Part shown: piece by piece, positions 7,683 to 18,383 of the stretch
Numbering within the stretch: the stretch's first letter is position 1
How the letters are laid out: each line of letters begins with the position of its first letter
Assembly: GCA_964576265.1 (NCBI GenBank)
Contig: CAZNVB010000179.1
Coordinates: 1-33,868, forward strand
DNA from: CAZNVB01 sp964576265
Lineage (GTDB): Bacteria > Acidobacteriota > Aminicenantia > Aminicenantales > UBA8522
Direction: 5' to 3'
DNA length: 33,868 nt
Position numbers and translations under genes: made by a program
The notes under the pieces: model-generated
The model's input: only the letters and a program-made list of their open reading frames with translations
Told to the model about the DNA's origin: nothing
Databases searched by the model: none

Positions 7683-8426
7683 ATGCTGAGAGCTTACCGG
7701 GCGGATCTCCACGTGCACACCTGTCTGTCTCCCTGTACGGATCTGGAGATGTCGCCCCGCGGGATTGTTCAAACCGCAAACGCTCTGAACATCGACATCC
7801 TGGGAATTTGCGACCATAACACGGCGGAAAACGTGCCCGCCCTGCGCCAGGCCGCCGGTCCGTTCGGGATCGCGGTGCTCGCCGGTCTTGAAGTCGCCTC
7901 CGAAGAAGAGGTTCATGTTCTCGGCCTTTTCGACGACTTCGAGTCGGCCCTCTCTCTCCAGGAGATCGTATATTCCCGACTTCCCGGGAAAAACGACGAA
8001 GAGGCTTTCGGCATTCAGCCGGTGGTCAATGAGCAAGGAGAGATCCTCGGGTTTAACGAGCGGCTTTTGATCGGAGCGACGACGCTCCCGCTGGCGGAAG
8101 TCGTCTCCCTCATCCATTCCAATGGAGGAATCGCCATCGCCTCGCACATTGATCGGGAAGCGTTCAGCATCATCGGCCAGCTGGGGTTTATTCCCGATGA
8201 TCTCCCGCTCGACGCCGTCGAGATTTCTCCATCTCTAACCCTTCGCCAGGCGCGGATGAAATTCGGCTCCCGCTTCCCCCTGACGACCTCTTCCGATGCC
8301 CATCGTCTGAATGAGATCGGCCGGGTGACGACCTTCTTCCGGCTGGCCGAGGCGACGGTAGCGGAGATCCGGAAAGCTCTGCACGGGGAAGACGGCCGAG
8401 CCATCATCGACGAGGAAAAAGAATGA
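7683..8426 (+). CDS. PHP-domain metal-dependent phosphoesterase
   Basis: The 247-residue protein has the PHP metal motifs: DLHVHTCLSP at the N-terminus, CDHNTAEN about residue 40, AGLEVASEEEVHVL, a later SHID motif, and SSDAH near the C-terminus. PHP proteins hydrolyse phosphoester bonds with a trinuclear metal site. Members of this subfamily sit beside HATPase and DRTGG genes in hydrogenase clusters, which suggests dephosphorylation of a signalling partner or nucleotide; that is inference. Its stop overlaps the next start (ATGA). Confidence 0.8.
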   Translation: MLRAYRADLHVHTCLSPCTDLEMSPRGIVQTANALNIDILGICDHNTAENVPALRQAAGPFGIAVLAGLEVASEEEVHVLGLFDDFESALSLQEIVYSRLPGKNDEEAFGIQPVVNEQGEILGFNERLLIGATTLPLAEVVSLIHSNGGIAIASHIDREAFSIIGQLGFIPDDLPLDAVEISPSLTLRQARMKFGSRFPLTTSSDAHRLNEIGRVTTFFRLAEATVAEIRKALHGEDGRAIIDEEKE

Positions 8427-8989
8427 GGGACCTGTCGCTTCACATTCTTGATATCGCCGAGAACTCGATCGCCGCGCAGGCCTCCCGGATCGAAATCCGC
8501 CTGGAGGAAAATCGCGCCCAAAACGTCCTCGTCCTGGAGATCACGGACAACGGAAAAGGCATGGATAAGGACCTGCAATCCCGGGTGTTGAGCCCGTTTG
8601 TGACCAGCCGGACAACGCGAAAGGTCGGCCTCGGCCTTTCGCTTCTGGCCGCAGCCGCCGAAGCGACCGGCGGCGGTGTGAGCATCGAATCGGAACCCGG
8701 GAAAGGAACCCGGGTGCGGGCGACGTTCGAGCTCAACCATATCGACCTCAAGCCTCTGGGCGATATCGCCGAGACCATTCTGACCCTGCTGATCGGGAAC
8801 CCGGGCCTCGATCTTGTTTATCAACACAAGATCGACGGCGACGAGTTCACGCTCGACTCGAGGGAAATCAAAGCGGAGCTCGACGGAATTCCGATTCACT
8901 CGCCCGAGGTCGTGAAAATCCTCAGGAAAAATATCAAGGAAGGCCTAGATCAACTCAGGAGGAAAAATGAGCCAAGAAAGAGTCTCTGA
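8423..8989 (+). CDS. Histidine-kinase-like ATPase domain protein
   Basis: A 188-residue protein beginning MRDLSLHILDIAENSI, with the N-box in that segment, G1 box DNGKGMD, F-box SPFVTSRTTRK, and G2 box VGLGLSLL. It has no phosphoacceptor histidine domain and no sensor, so it is an isolated GHKL ATPase. This form is a usual neighbour of NuoE/HydC-type subunits in [FeFe] hydrogenase operons. The C-terminal 60 residues are a family-specific extension. It overlaps the NuoE-like gene by 23 nt. Confidence 0.8.
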   Translation: MRDLSLHILDIAENSIAAQASRIEIRLEENRAQNVLVLEITDNGKGMDKDLQSRVLSPFVTSRTTRKVGLGLSLLAAAAEATGGGVSIESEPGKGTRVRATFELNHIDLKPLGDIAETILTLLIGNPGLDLVYQHKIDGDEFTLDSREIKAELDGIPIHSPEVVKILRKNIKEGLDQLRRKNEPRKSL

Positions 8990-9422
8990 AATCCTCGGCA
9001 AGTATGGCGCGGACGGGAGTGCCTTGATCGCCATCCTTCAGGACGTCCAGGAAGAGTACAGCTATCTGCCCCGGGAAGTTCTGGTTCAAGTCTCCAAAGA
9101 GCTCAACGTTCCGCTCAGCCGGGTTCTCAGCGTGGCAACGTTCTTCAGGGCGTTCAGTCTGAAACCCAAAGGCAAGCACCCCATCCATGTTTGCCTGGGA
9201 ACAGCCTGCCATGTCCGCGGCGCCCAGCGCGTCCTGGAAAAGTTCGAGCGAGAGCTGGGATTGAAATCGGGGGAGACGTCGGCCGATTTGGAATTCAGCC
9301 TGGATGCGGTGCGCTGCGTCGGTTGCTGCGGCCTGGCCCCGGTCGTTCAAGTCGGGGAAGAAGTCCACGGCAAGATCACGCCGGCAAAAGTCGCCGGAGT
9401 GATCAAGAAATACAAGAAGTGA
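8967..9422 (+). CDS. NuoE/HydC-like [2Fe-2S] subunit
   Basis: The 151-residue protein has the helical N-terminal part (ALIAILQDVQEEYSYLP) and the thioredoxin-like [2Fe-2S] motif of NuoE, HoxE and HydC: C76, C81, C117, C121. This subunit belongs to the NADH/FMN module and passes electrons to or from the NuoF-like subunit. It starts after AGGAGG inside the end of the previous gene. With the next two genes it makes the NADH module of the predicted complex. Confidence 0.9.
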   Translation: MSQERVSEILGKYGADGSALIAILQDVQEEYSYLPREVLVQVSKELNVPLSRVLSVATFFRAFSLKPKGKHPIHVCLGTACHVRGAQRVLEKFERELGLKSGETSADLEFSLDAVRCVGCCGLAPVVQVGEEVHGKITPAKVAGVIKKYKK

Positions 9423-9432
9423 GGAGGAAGCG

Positions 9433-9822
9433 ATGCCCAAACTCACGCTTGAAGACCTGGCCAAGATCAGGGAAAAGTCCAGGCGGCTGACCTCGATTCG
9501 TGAAGGGGGAGAGTACCGGGCCAAAATCTGTGTTCACATGGGGACCTGCGGGATCGCCGCCGGCGCCCGCTCCATCATGAACGCCTTGCTCAAGGAAATC
9601 GAAGAAGGAAACATCAGCGATGTCCTGCTGACGAATTCAGGCTGCGCCGGGTTATGCAGCCGAGAACCGATGGTCACGGTCGAGATCGCCGGGCAGGCGC
9701 CGGTCAAATATGTCGATCTGACCGAAAAAAAGATCAAGGAAATCTTCGCCAAACATGTCCTCGGCGGGCAGATCGTCACGGAGTATGCTCTCGGCATCGG
9801 CAGCGAAAAAACGGATTTCTGA
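9433..9822 (+). CDS. Thioredoxin-like [2Fe-2S] ferredoxin
   Basis: The 129-residue protein has a thioredoxin-like ferredoxin fold signature: CVHMGTCG followed by SGCAGLC, i.e. four cysteines in C-x5-C and C-x3-C pairs. The first 30 residues (TLEDLAKIREKSRR) are a helical segment typical of the small protein between hydC and hydB in bifurcating hydrogenase operons. It is related to the N-terminal domain of the next protein. Role as a peripheral electron carrier or assembly subunit is inferred. Strong GAGGAGG site. Confidence 0.82.
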   Translation: MPKLTLEDLAKIREKSRRLTSIREGGEYRAKICVHMGTCGIAAGARSIMNALLKEIEEGNISDVLLTNSGCAGLCSREPMVTVEIAGQAPVKYVDLTEKKIKEIFAKHVLGGQIVTEYALGIGSEKTDF

Positions 9823-9835
9823 AGGAGGCGGAGAG

Positions 9836-11668
<1,833 letters not shown>

Positions 11669-11680
11669 AGGAGAAAGGCG

Positions 11681-13438
11681 ATGATCCACCTGACGATCGA
11701 TGGAAAGAAAATTGAAATTGAAGAGGGGAAGACGATTCTTCAGGCAGCGGCCAAAAATGACATCAAGATCCCGACGCTCTGCTATCACCCGGTCATGGAG
11801 CCCTATGCTGCCTGCCGGGTCTGCGTCGTCGAAGTGAGCCTGGCCGGCAAATCCGACCTCGTGACTTCCTGCAACACGAAAGCCCAAGAAGGAATGGAGG
11901 TCCGGACAACATCGGACCGCGCTCTCCGGGCCCGACGTTTGAACGTGGAAATGCTGATGGCCCGGGCGCCCGCCGCCGAGCCCGTGATGGCACTGGCCAA
12001 GGAATTGGGAATCGAAAAGACGCGATTCGAGATCAAAGATCCGGAAGAGAAATGCATTCTCTGCGGCATGTGCGTTCGTGCCTGCGACGAGATTGTCGGT
12101 GCCCATGCCATCAGCTTCGTCGAGCGGGGGACCGAGCGAAAGGTCATGCCGCCCTACGGAGAGCCTTCCGAGTCCTGCATCGGCTGTACCGCCTGCGCCT
12201 ATTTTTGCCCGACGGGTGCCATTAGTTACGAAGATAAATACGGCCGAAAGGTGATCCATTCCGAGCTTTACCTCGGTCCGACCACGGCCATCCGCGTTCC
12301 GATCCGCCAGGCCGTCCCGATGGTCCCGTTCATCGACGCCGAAGCGTGCATCCATTTCAAGACGGGCGGATGCCAAATCTGCGAAAAGGTCTGCGACCGG
12401 GAGGCGGTCAATCACAAAATGGAGGATCAATTGGAGGAGATCGATGTCGGCACAATCATCCTCGCCTCCGGATTCAAGCCGTTCGACGCCCGGCGGATCC
12501 CGGCCTATGCTTACGGCCGTCATCCGAATATCATCACCGCCCTCGAATTCGAACAGCTGGTCAACGCCTCAGGACCGACGGGAGGAAAGATCAAACTGGC
12601 CGACGGCAGCGAACCCAAGGCCGTCGGCATCGTCCACTGCGTCGGATCCCGCGACGAAAACTACAATGAATACTGCTCCCGCGTCTGCTGCATGTACGCC
12701 CTGAAATTCGCCCATCTGATCCACGAGAAGACTCACGCCGAGGTCTACGATTTTTACATCGACATGCGCTGCTTCGGGAAGGGTTATGAGGAGTTCTACC
12801 ACCGTTTGCTTAAAGAGGGGACAAAATTCATCCGCGGCCGCGTCTCCGACATCAGCGACATGGCCCTGACGAAAGGCGAGGAAGGCAAGCTCATCATCCG
12901 CGTCGAAGATACGCTGATCGGAACGGTGAGACGGATCCCGGTCGACATGGTCATCTTGGCCACGGGCCTTGAGCCGAGCCTGGACCATAACCAGCTGGCC
13001 AAGATTTTCAACATTTCCTGCAGCCAGGATACCTTCTTCCTGGAACGGCACCCCAAGCTCGCTCCGGTCAGCACCTTCTCGGACGGAATCTTTCTGGCCG
13101 GCGCATGCCAGGCGCCTCGCGACATTCCCGACACGGTCGCCCAGGCGGGCGGAGCGGCTGCCGAAGCTCTGGCGCTGGCCGACAAAGGCACCTTTGCTCT
13201 CGAACCCGTCACCGCCGAGATCGATAAGGAACTCTGTTCGGGCTGCCAGATCTGCGTCGGACTCTGCCCGTTCACGGCGATTGTCTACGAGAAAGACGAA
13301 GGCCACTCCAAAATCAACGATGCTCTGTGCAAGGGCTGCGGGACGTGCGTGGCTGCCTGCCCGAGCGGCGCCGCCCAGCAAAGGCATTTCCGCGACGCCC
13401 AGGTCATGGCCGAAATCGAAGGGATCCTTTTGTTATGA
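11681..13438 (+). CDS. NuoG/HydA-like Fe-S relay fused to the C-terminal half of HdrA
   Basis: 585 residues in two parts. Residues 1-200 resemble the N-terminus of NuoG/HydA: [2Fe-2S] cysteines C34, C45, C48, C64, then two [4Fe-4S] motifs (C125-C135 and C166-C176); the His-Cys3 cluster of classic NuoG is absent. From about residue 205 (RQAVPMVPFID) it is HdrA: a cluster at C223, C231, C234, C238, then IILASGF, SASGPTGGK-like segment, CVGSRDEN, YCSRVCCMYALK, FGKGYEEFY, FLAGACQAP, and the terminal ferredoxin (motifs from C519 and C550). This supplies what the protein at 4373 lacks. No hydrogenase H-cluster domain is present. It probably wires the NADH module to HdrA flavin. Confidence 0.9.
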   Translation: MIHLTIDGKKIEIEEGKTILQAAAKNDIKIPTLCYHPVMEPYAACRVCVVEVSLAGKSDLVTSCNTKAQEGMEVRTTSDRALRARRLNVEMLMARAPAAEPVMALAKELGIEKTRFEIKDPEEKCILCGMCVRACDEIVGAHAISFVERGTERKVMPPYGEPSESCIGCTACAYFCPTGAISYEDKYGRKVIHSELYLGPTTAIRVPIRQAVPMVPFIDAEACIHFKTGGCQICEKVCDREAVNHKMEDQLEEIDVGTIILASGFKPFDARRIPAYAYGRHPNIITALEFEQLVNASGPTGGKIKLADGSEPKAVGIVHCVGSRDENYNEYCSRVCCMYALKFAHLIHEKTHAEVYDFYIDMRCFGKGYEEFYHRLLKEGTKFIRGRVSDISDMALTKGEEGKLIIRVEDTLIGTVRRIPVDMVILATGLEPSLDHNQLAKIFNISCSQDTFFLERHPKLAPVSTFSDGIFLAGACQAPRDIPDTVAQAGGAAAEALALADKGTFALEPVTAEIDKELCSGCQICVGLCPFTAIVYEKDEGHSKINDALCKGCGTCVAACPSGAAQQRHFRDAQVMAEIEGILLL

Positions 13439-13459
13439 GGTTAAAAAAGGAGTCGAACG

Positions 13460-13894
13460 ATGAATAATTCGACATTCGAGCCCCGTCTGGTCGGGTTTCT
13501 ATGCAACTGGTGCTCCTATACGGGTGCGGACCTGGCCGGCACCGCCCGGATGACTTACGCCCCGAACCTCCGTATTATCCGGGTGATGTGCACCGGCCGC
13601 GTCGACCCTCAGTTTGTCCTTAAAGCCTTCAAAGAAGGAGCCGACGGCGTCTTGATTTCGGGCTGCCATCCCGGCGATTGTCACTATCAAGAGGGAAATT
13701 ACAAAGCCCTCCGCCGCTACAAGCTCCTCTCTCGAGTCTTGGAGCAATTCGGGATTGAGAAGGAACGATTCCGCCTGGAGTGGGTTTCAGCTTCGGAAGG
13801 GGTCAAGTTCCAGCAGGTGTGCAACGATTTCACCGAGCAAGTCCGCCGTCTCGGGCCCCTGAATCTCAGCCGGAATGGAGGAAAAAATGAGTGA
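13460..13894 (+). CDS. mvhD: MvhD-like [2Fe-2S] subunit
   Basis: 144 residues with the MvhD pattern: GFLCNWCSYTGADLAG, RIIRVMCTGRVDP and SGCHPGDCHY. MvhD binds one [2Fe-2S] cluster and connects the [NiFe] hydrogenase to HdrA in MvhADG-HdrABC. It stands directly between the HdrA-fusion gene and the hydrogenase small subunit, as expected. Its last 8 nt overlap the next start. Confidence 0.92.
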   Translation: MNNSTFEPRLVGFLCNWCSYTGADLAGTARMTYAPNLRIIRVMCTGRVDPQFVLKAFKEGADGVLISGCHPGDCHYQEGNYKALRRYKLLSRVLEQFGIEKERFRLEWVSASEGVKFQQVCNDFTEQVRRLGPLNLSRNGGKNE

Positions 13895-14870
13895 CGCCAA
13901 ACCGAAGGTTGCGTTTTACTGGTGCTCCTCGTGCGGCGGCTGTGAGGAGTCGATCGTCGACCTGGCTGAAGACATCCTCAAAGTCGTCGCCGCGGTGGAC
14001 ATCGTTTTCTGGCCGGTCGCTCTCGACTTCAAGAAGAAAGATGTCGAGGCCATGGCCGACGGCTCCATTGCCGTCAGTTTCATCAACGGCGCCATCCGTC
14101 TGTCCGAGCAGGAGGAAATGGTCAAGCTGCTGAGGAAAAAATCCCAGCTCATCGTCGCCCACGGCTCATGTTCTCATCTGGGAGGAATTCCGGGGCTGGG
14201 GAATTTCTGGAACAAGGAGACGATTTTCCGCCGCGCCTATCTCAGCACTCCATCGACCGAGAATCCTGATCAGACCGTCCCGCTGGAAAAAACCGTTCTG
14301 CAGGACGGAAAAGAGCTGACCCTGCCGACGTTTTTCGACACCGTCTATGCCCTCGACCAGGTCATTGACGTCGATTATTACCTTCCCGGCTGCGCCCCGC
14401 CTCGCGATCTGATCCTCAGCGCGGTCTCGGCCATCCTCGAGGGGAAACTCCCCCCGAAAGGGTCGGTTTTGGCTCCCAATAAATCCGAATGCGACACCTG
14501 CGACCGGAACAAAACCAAACCGGAAAAGCTGGCCATCAAGGAGATCAAGCGGACCTGGGAGGTCGTGCTGGATCCGGAAAAGTGTTTTCTCGCCCAAGGA
14601 GTCATTTGCCTGGGGCCGGCGACGCGCGACGGCTGCGGTCACCGCTGTATCAACGGGAACATGCCCTGCCGTGGTTGCTTCGGTCCGACGGACCAGATCT
14701 ACGACCAAGGGGCCAAGTTCCTTTCGGCCCTGGCCTCAATCCTGGATACGAACGATGAGAAAGAAATTGACAAGATTGTCGGATCCATCGTCGACCCGGC
14801 AGGAACGTTTTACCGCTTCAGCCTGCCGAAGTCGATCCTCGGCCGCAGGAGAATGGAGGACATAAAATGA
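13887..14870 (+). CDS. mvhG: [NiFe] hydrogenase small subunit, MvhG type (group 3c-like)
   Basis: The ATG at 13887 is chosen over 13875 because GGAGG lies just upstream of it. About 327 residues, no twin-arginine signal, so cytoplasmic. The proximal cluster motif CSSCGGCEE is at C13-C19, with HGSCSHLGG and YYLPGCAPPRD completing it. The C-terminal part has CDTCDRNK and CLGPATRDGCGHRCINGNMPCRGCFGP for the medial and distal clusters. It passes electrons from the NiFe site toward MvhD. Coupled to the large subunit by an ATGA overlap. Confidence 0.92.
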   Translation: MSDAKPKVAFYWCSSCGGCEESIVDLAEDILKVVAAVDIVFWPVALDFKKKDVEAMADGSIAVSFINGAIRLSEQEEMVKLLRKKSQLIVAHGSCSHLGGIPGLGNFWNKETIFRRAYLSTPSTENPDQTVPLEKTVLQDGKELTLPTFFDTVYALDQVIDVDYYLPGCAPPRDLILSAVSAILEGKLPPKGSVLAPNKSECDTCDRNKTKPEKLAIKEIKRTWEVVLDPEKCFLAQGVICLGPATRDGCGHRCINGNMPCRGCFGPTDQIYDQGAKFLSALASILDTNDEKEIDKIVGSIVDPAGTFYRFSLPKSILGRRRMEDIK

Positions 14871-16360
14871 CTCAACGGATCACCATCGACCCGATCACTC
14901 GTCTCGAGGGCCACGGCAAAATCGAGATTTTTTTGAACGATCAAGGCGATGTCGATCGCGCCATCCTTCAAATCCCGGAACTCAAAGGCTTCGAACAGTT
15001 TGCCGTCGGCCGGCCGGTGGAAGAGATGCCCCGGATTACCCCTCGAATCTGCGGGGTCTGTCCGACGGCCCACCACATGGCATCCACTAAAGCCGTCGAT
15101 GCCGTTTTTCACGTCGAACCGACGCCCACGGCCAGAAAACTCCGTGAGCTCATCTACAACACCTTTATGATGGAGGACCACACCCTCCATTTCTTCTTTC
15201 TTGGCGGGCCGGACTTTGTCGTCGGGCCCCAGGCGTCTCCGGCCGAGCGAAACATTCTCGGCGTTATCGGCAAGGTCGGCCTCGAAATCGGCGGTAAAGT
15301 CATCCGCGTGCGGCGCGAATGCCGGGACATCATCAGCTATCTTTGCGGAAAAGTCATTCATCCGGTAAGCTGTGTCCCGGGAGGAATCTCCAAAGGCCTG
15401 GATGAAGAGCACCGTCTCAAGTTTCTCGAAACCGCCAAATTTGCCGTCGAATTCGCCCAGTTCGCCCTTCAAATTTTTGACGATGTCGTTCTCAAGAACA
15501 AAGAGTACGTCGACCTTGTCCTCGGCGACGCCTATACGATGAGGACCTATTATATGGGTCTTGTCGACAAGAACAACAGAGTGAATTTCTACGACGGCGA
15601 CGTGCGCGTCGTCACGCCTCAAGGAAAGGAATTCGCCAAGTTCCGGCCGAGCGAATACCTGGAGCACATCGCCGAGCATGTCGAGTCCTGGAGCTATATC
15701 AAGTTTCCGTTTCTGAAGAAAGTCGGCTGGAAAGGCTTCATCGAGGGCGAATCCAGCGGGGTCTACCGCGTCGCTCCTCTGGCCCGCTTAAACGCTTCCG
15801 ACGGCATGGCCACCCCTCTGGCCCAGAAAGAGCATGATCGGATGTATTCCACTTTGGGAGGCAAACCGGCCCACAATACTCTGGCTTTTCACTGGGCGAG
15901 GTTGATCGAAGCTCTTCAGGCGGCCGAGACGATGGTCGCCCTCCTCGAAGACAAATCCATTACCGACACGAACCTGAGGAATATTCCGACCCAAACTCCG
16001 AGCGAAGGCGTTGGAATCGTCGAGGCCCCCCGGGGCGTGCTGATCCATCACTACAAGACGGACGAAAGGGCCATCGTCCAGGAAGCGAATTTGATCGTCG
16101 CCACGGTGGGCAATTCGGCCGCCATCAACATGTCCATCGAGAAGGCGGCCAAGGCGTTCATCAAAAAGGGCCAGATCTCCGAAGGACTGCTCAATATGGC
16201 CGAGATGGCCTTCCGACCTTATGATCCCTGCCATGCTTGCGGAACCCATGCTCTGCCCGGCGAAATGCCCTTAATCATCAACATCTATGCCAGAAATGGG
16301 GAACTCGTTCGTCAGTTCAAAAGATCATTTGCCCCCGACGGTTCGGATTCAGTAGAATGA
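14867..16360 (+). CDS. mvhA: [NiFe] hydrogenase large subunit, MvhA type (group 3c-like)
   Basis: 497 residues carrying the NiFe site: L1 motif RICGVC (C62, C65) and L2 motif DPCHAC (C455, C458) followed by GTH ending at H461. A further 36 residues follow H461; in this family a peptide after that histidine is normally removed by a maturation endopeptidase, for which the stand-alone protease at 27035 is a candidate. Arg/Glu residues of the first motif (TRLEGHG) are present. Last gene of the long operon; it closes the set HdrABC, NADH module and MvhADG. Confidence 0.93.
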   Translation: MTQRITIDPITRLEGHGKIEIFLNDQGDVDRAILQIPELKGFEQFAVGRPVEEMPRITPRICGVCPTAHHMASTKAVDAVFHVEPTPTARKLRELIYNTFMMEDHTLHFFFLGGPDFVVGPQASPAERNILGVIGKVGLEIGGKVIRVRRECRDIISYLCGKVIHPVSCVPGGISKGLDEEHRLKFLETAKFAVEFAQFALQIFDDVVLKNKEYVDLVLGDAYTMRTYYMGLVDKNNRVNFYDGDVRVVTPQGKEFAKFRPSEYLEHIAEHVESWSYIKFPFLKKVGWKGFIEGESSGVYRVAPLARLNASDGMATPLAQKEHDRMYSTLGGKPAHNTLAFHWARLIEALQAAETMVALLEDKSITDTNLRNIPTQTPSEGVGIVEAPRGVLIHHYKTDERAIVQEANLIVATVGNSAAINMSIEKAAKAFIKKGQISEGLLNMAEMAFRPYDPCHACGTHALPGEMPLIINIYARNGELVRQFKRSFAPDGSDSVE

Positions 16361-16400
16361 TAAAGGCGGTGTTCAGGGATTGACGCTGCCTTGAAATCCA

Positions 16401-18383
16401 ATGCGATTGCCACCGTTATCCCTGCGTTCGAAGCTTATTCTCAGCTTTCTCGCCGTGATCATCATCGGCGGCCTGATCTCACTTGTTGTCGGTCGGAGGC
16501 TGATCCGCAATACGCTGATCGGCCAGGCCCAGCTCAAAGTCAATCACGATCTGGCCTCGGCCTGGATGGTGGTCAACGAAAAACTCAACGATATCAAAGA
16601 CATCGTGAGCCTGACCGCTTCCCGGGAAAGCCTCCATGAGGCGATTAAAACGGGACGCAGGGAAATTCTTCTCCGGTATCTGAACCGGGTCAGAACGCAA
16701 TACCGTCTCGACATTTTGACCTTGACCGACACTCGAGGACGGGTCATTATCCGGACACGGAATCCGGAAGTCGTCGGCGACGACCAGTCCGGAGATGAGA
16801 TCGTTCGTCGGGCGCTTCAACCGAATATCTTGGCCTTCCCCCAAATCGTTCCCCGGGAGGAGCTCCTGAAGGAAGGGGCCGACCTGGCCGAGCAGGCTTA
16901 TTTAGAATTCATCCCCACTCCCAAGGCGGCTCCAAGGCCGGAAAACAAAGAAACCAGCGGATTGATGCTCAAGGCCGCGGCTACCGTCATCGACGAAAAC
17001 GAGGCCCTGCTCGGCGTCCTTTATGGAGGGATCCTTCTCAACCGGAATTATGAGATTGTGGACCGGGTCAAGGAGATCGTCTTCAAGGAAGAGAAATACA
17101 AGGGGCTGGAAACCGGGACGGCCACCATTTTCCAAGGTGATCTGCGTATTTCGACGAACGTGACCGACCAAGAAGGAAAACGAGCCATCGGGACGCGGTT
17201 GTCCGAAGAAGTGAAGAAAGCCGTCCTCGACGAAGGCCGTTCGTGGAATGACCGAGCCTTCGTCGTTAGGGACTGGTATATCACGGCCTACGAGCCGATC
17301 CGCAACGTCGAAAACAAAATCGTCGGAATTCTCTATGTCGGAACCCTGGAAAAACCGTATCTCGACACGGCCAATCGCGTCATGCTGACGTTTACCGGCC
17401 TGGCTTTTCTATGCGTGCTTTTCCTTCTCGTCATTCTTTATTTCGCCACCTCGAGCATCATCCAGCCCTTGCAGCAAATGGTGGCCGCGACGCAAGCCAT
17501 CGCTCAAGGAGATCTCGACCACCGGGTCGAAATTCAATCCCGAGACGAACTCGGCGACCTCGCCTCGTCTTTCAACCAGATGATCGAAAAGCTCAAAGCC
17601 GCGAATGAGGAGTTGATAAAGTGGGGAACAACGCTGGAGAAAAAAGTCAAGGAGCGGACCGCCGAACTTGTGGAGATGCAGGCCCATCTCATCCAATCGG
17701 AAAAACTGGCGGGACTGGGCAAGCTCGCTGCCGGGATCGCCCACGAGATCAACAATCCTCTCGGGGGAATCCTGATTTATAGTCATCTCCTCCTCGAGGG
17801 CGCCAAAAAAGACTCGCCGGAGTACGAAAATTTAAAAAAAATCGTCAAAGAAACGACGCGGTGCAAAAATATCGTCAAAGGCCTGCTCGAGTTCGCCCGG
17901 CCCAAGGAACCCGAAATGTCCCCCACGGACATCAACGATACCGTCCATCGGGCCCTTTCCCTTTTCGAACGTCAGGCCCTTTTCCAGAATATTCAAATCC
18001 GCAAGGATCTGTCCGAACTCCCCAAGATCATCGCCGACGGCGCCCAGCTTCAGCAGGTCTTTGCCAATATTATTATCAATGCCGCCGAAGCCATGGACGG
18101 CTCGGGCGTCCTGGCGATCAAGACTTCGCTGGACAAGGCATCCAATTTACTCCGCGTCGAATTCAGCGACACGGGTCACGGCATCAAAGAAGAGGATATG
18201 CCCCGGCTCTTCGAGCCTTTTTTCACCACCAAAGAAGTCGGTAAAGGCACCGGGCTGGGCCTGGCCATCAGCTACGGCATCGTCCAGAAACATCAGGGAA
18301 GCATCGAGGTCAAGAGCGAAGTCGGAAAAGGTTCCACCTTCACTGTCGTTCTGCCTTTAACGAGGGATCTTCCTCATGAATGA
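16401..18383 (+). CDS. Membrane sensor histidine kinase (cache-HAMP-HisKA-HATPase)
   Basis: 660 residues. A transmembrane segment at about 8-30 and another at about 329-352 bracket a 300-residue extracytoplasmic sensor region of the single-cache type (ASRESLHEAI, RVIIRTRNPEVVGDD, GGILLNRNYEIVD). HAMP follows (about 353-405), then a coiled coil, the H-box GIAHEINNPLGG with H448, and the HATPase domain (DTGHGI, GKGTGLGLAIS). The stop lies 8 nt inside the next gene, a sigma-54 activator, which is surely its partner. The ligand is unknown; cache domains often bind small organic acids, so the signal need not be hydrogen. Confidence 0.9.
   Translation: MRLPPLSLRSKLILSFLAVIIIGGLISLVVGRRLIRNTLIGQAQLKVNHDLASAWMVVNEKLNDIKDIVSLTASRESLHEAIKTGRREILLRYLNRVRTQYRLDILTLTDTRGRVIIRTRNPEVVGDDQSGDEIVRRALQPNILAFPQIVPREELLKEGADLAEQAYLEFIPTPKAAPRPENKETSGLMLKAAATVIDENEALLGVLYGGILLNRNYEIVDRVKEIVFKEEKYKGLETGTATIFQGDLRISTNVTDQEGKRAIGTRLSEEVKKAVLDEGRSWNDRAFVVRDWYITAYEPIRNVENKIVGILYVGTLEKPYLDTANRVMLTFTGLAFLCVLFLLVILYFATSSIIQPLQQMVAATQAIAQGDLDHRVEIQSRDELGDLASSFNQMIEKLKAANEELIKWGTTLEKKVKERTAELVEMQAHLIQSEKLAGLGKLAAGIAHEINNPLGGILIYSHLLLEGAKKDSPEYENLKKIVKETTRCKNIVKGLLEFARPKEPEMSPTDINDTVHRALSLFERQALFQNIQIRKDLSELPKIIADGAQLQQVFANIIINAAEAMDGSGVLAIKTSLDKASNLLRVEFSDTGHGIKEEDMPRLFEPFFTTKEVGKGTGLGLAISYGIVQKHQGSIEVKSEVGKGSTFTVVLPLTRDLPHE

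Noticed and set aside
9755..9835. Longer start for the NuoF-like protein
   Set aside because: It would overlap the preceding gene by nearly 70 nt and adds non-homologous residues; ATG 9836 has a strong GGAGG site.
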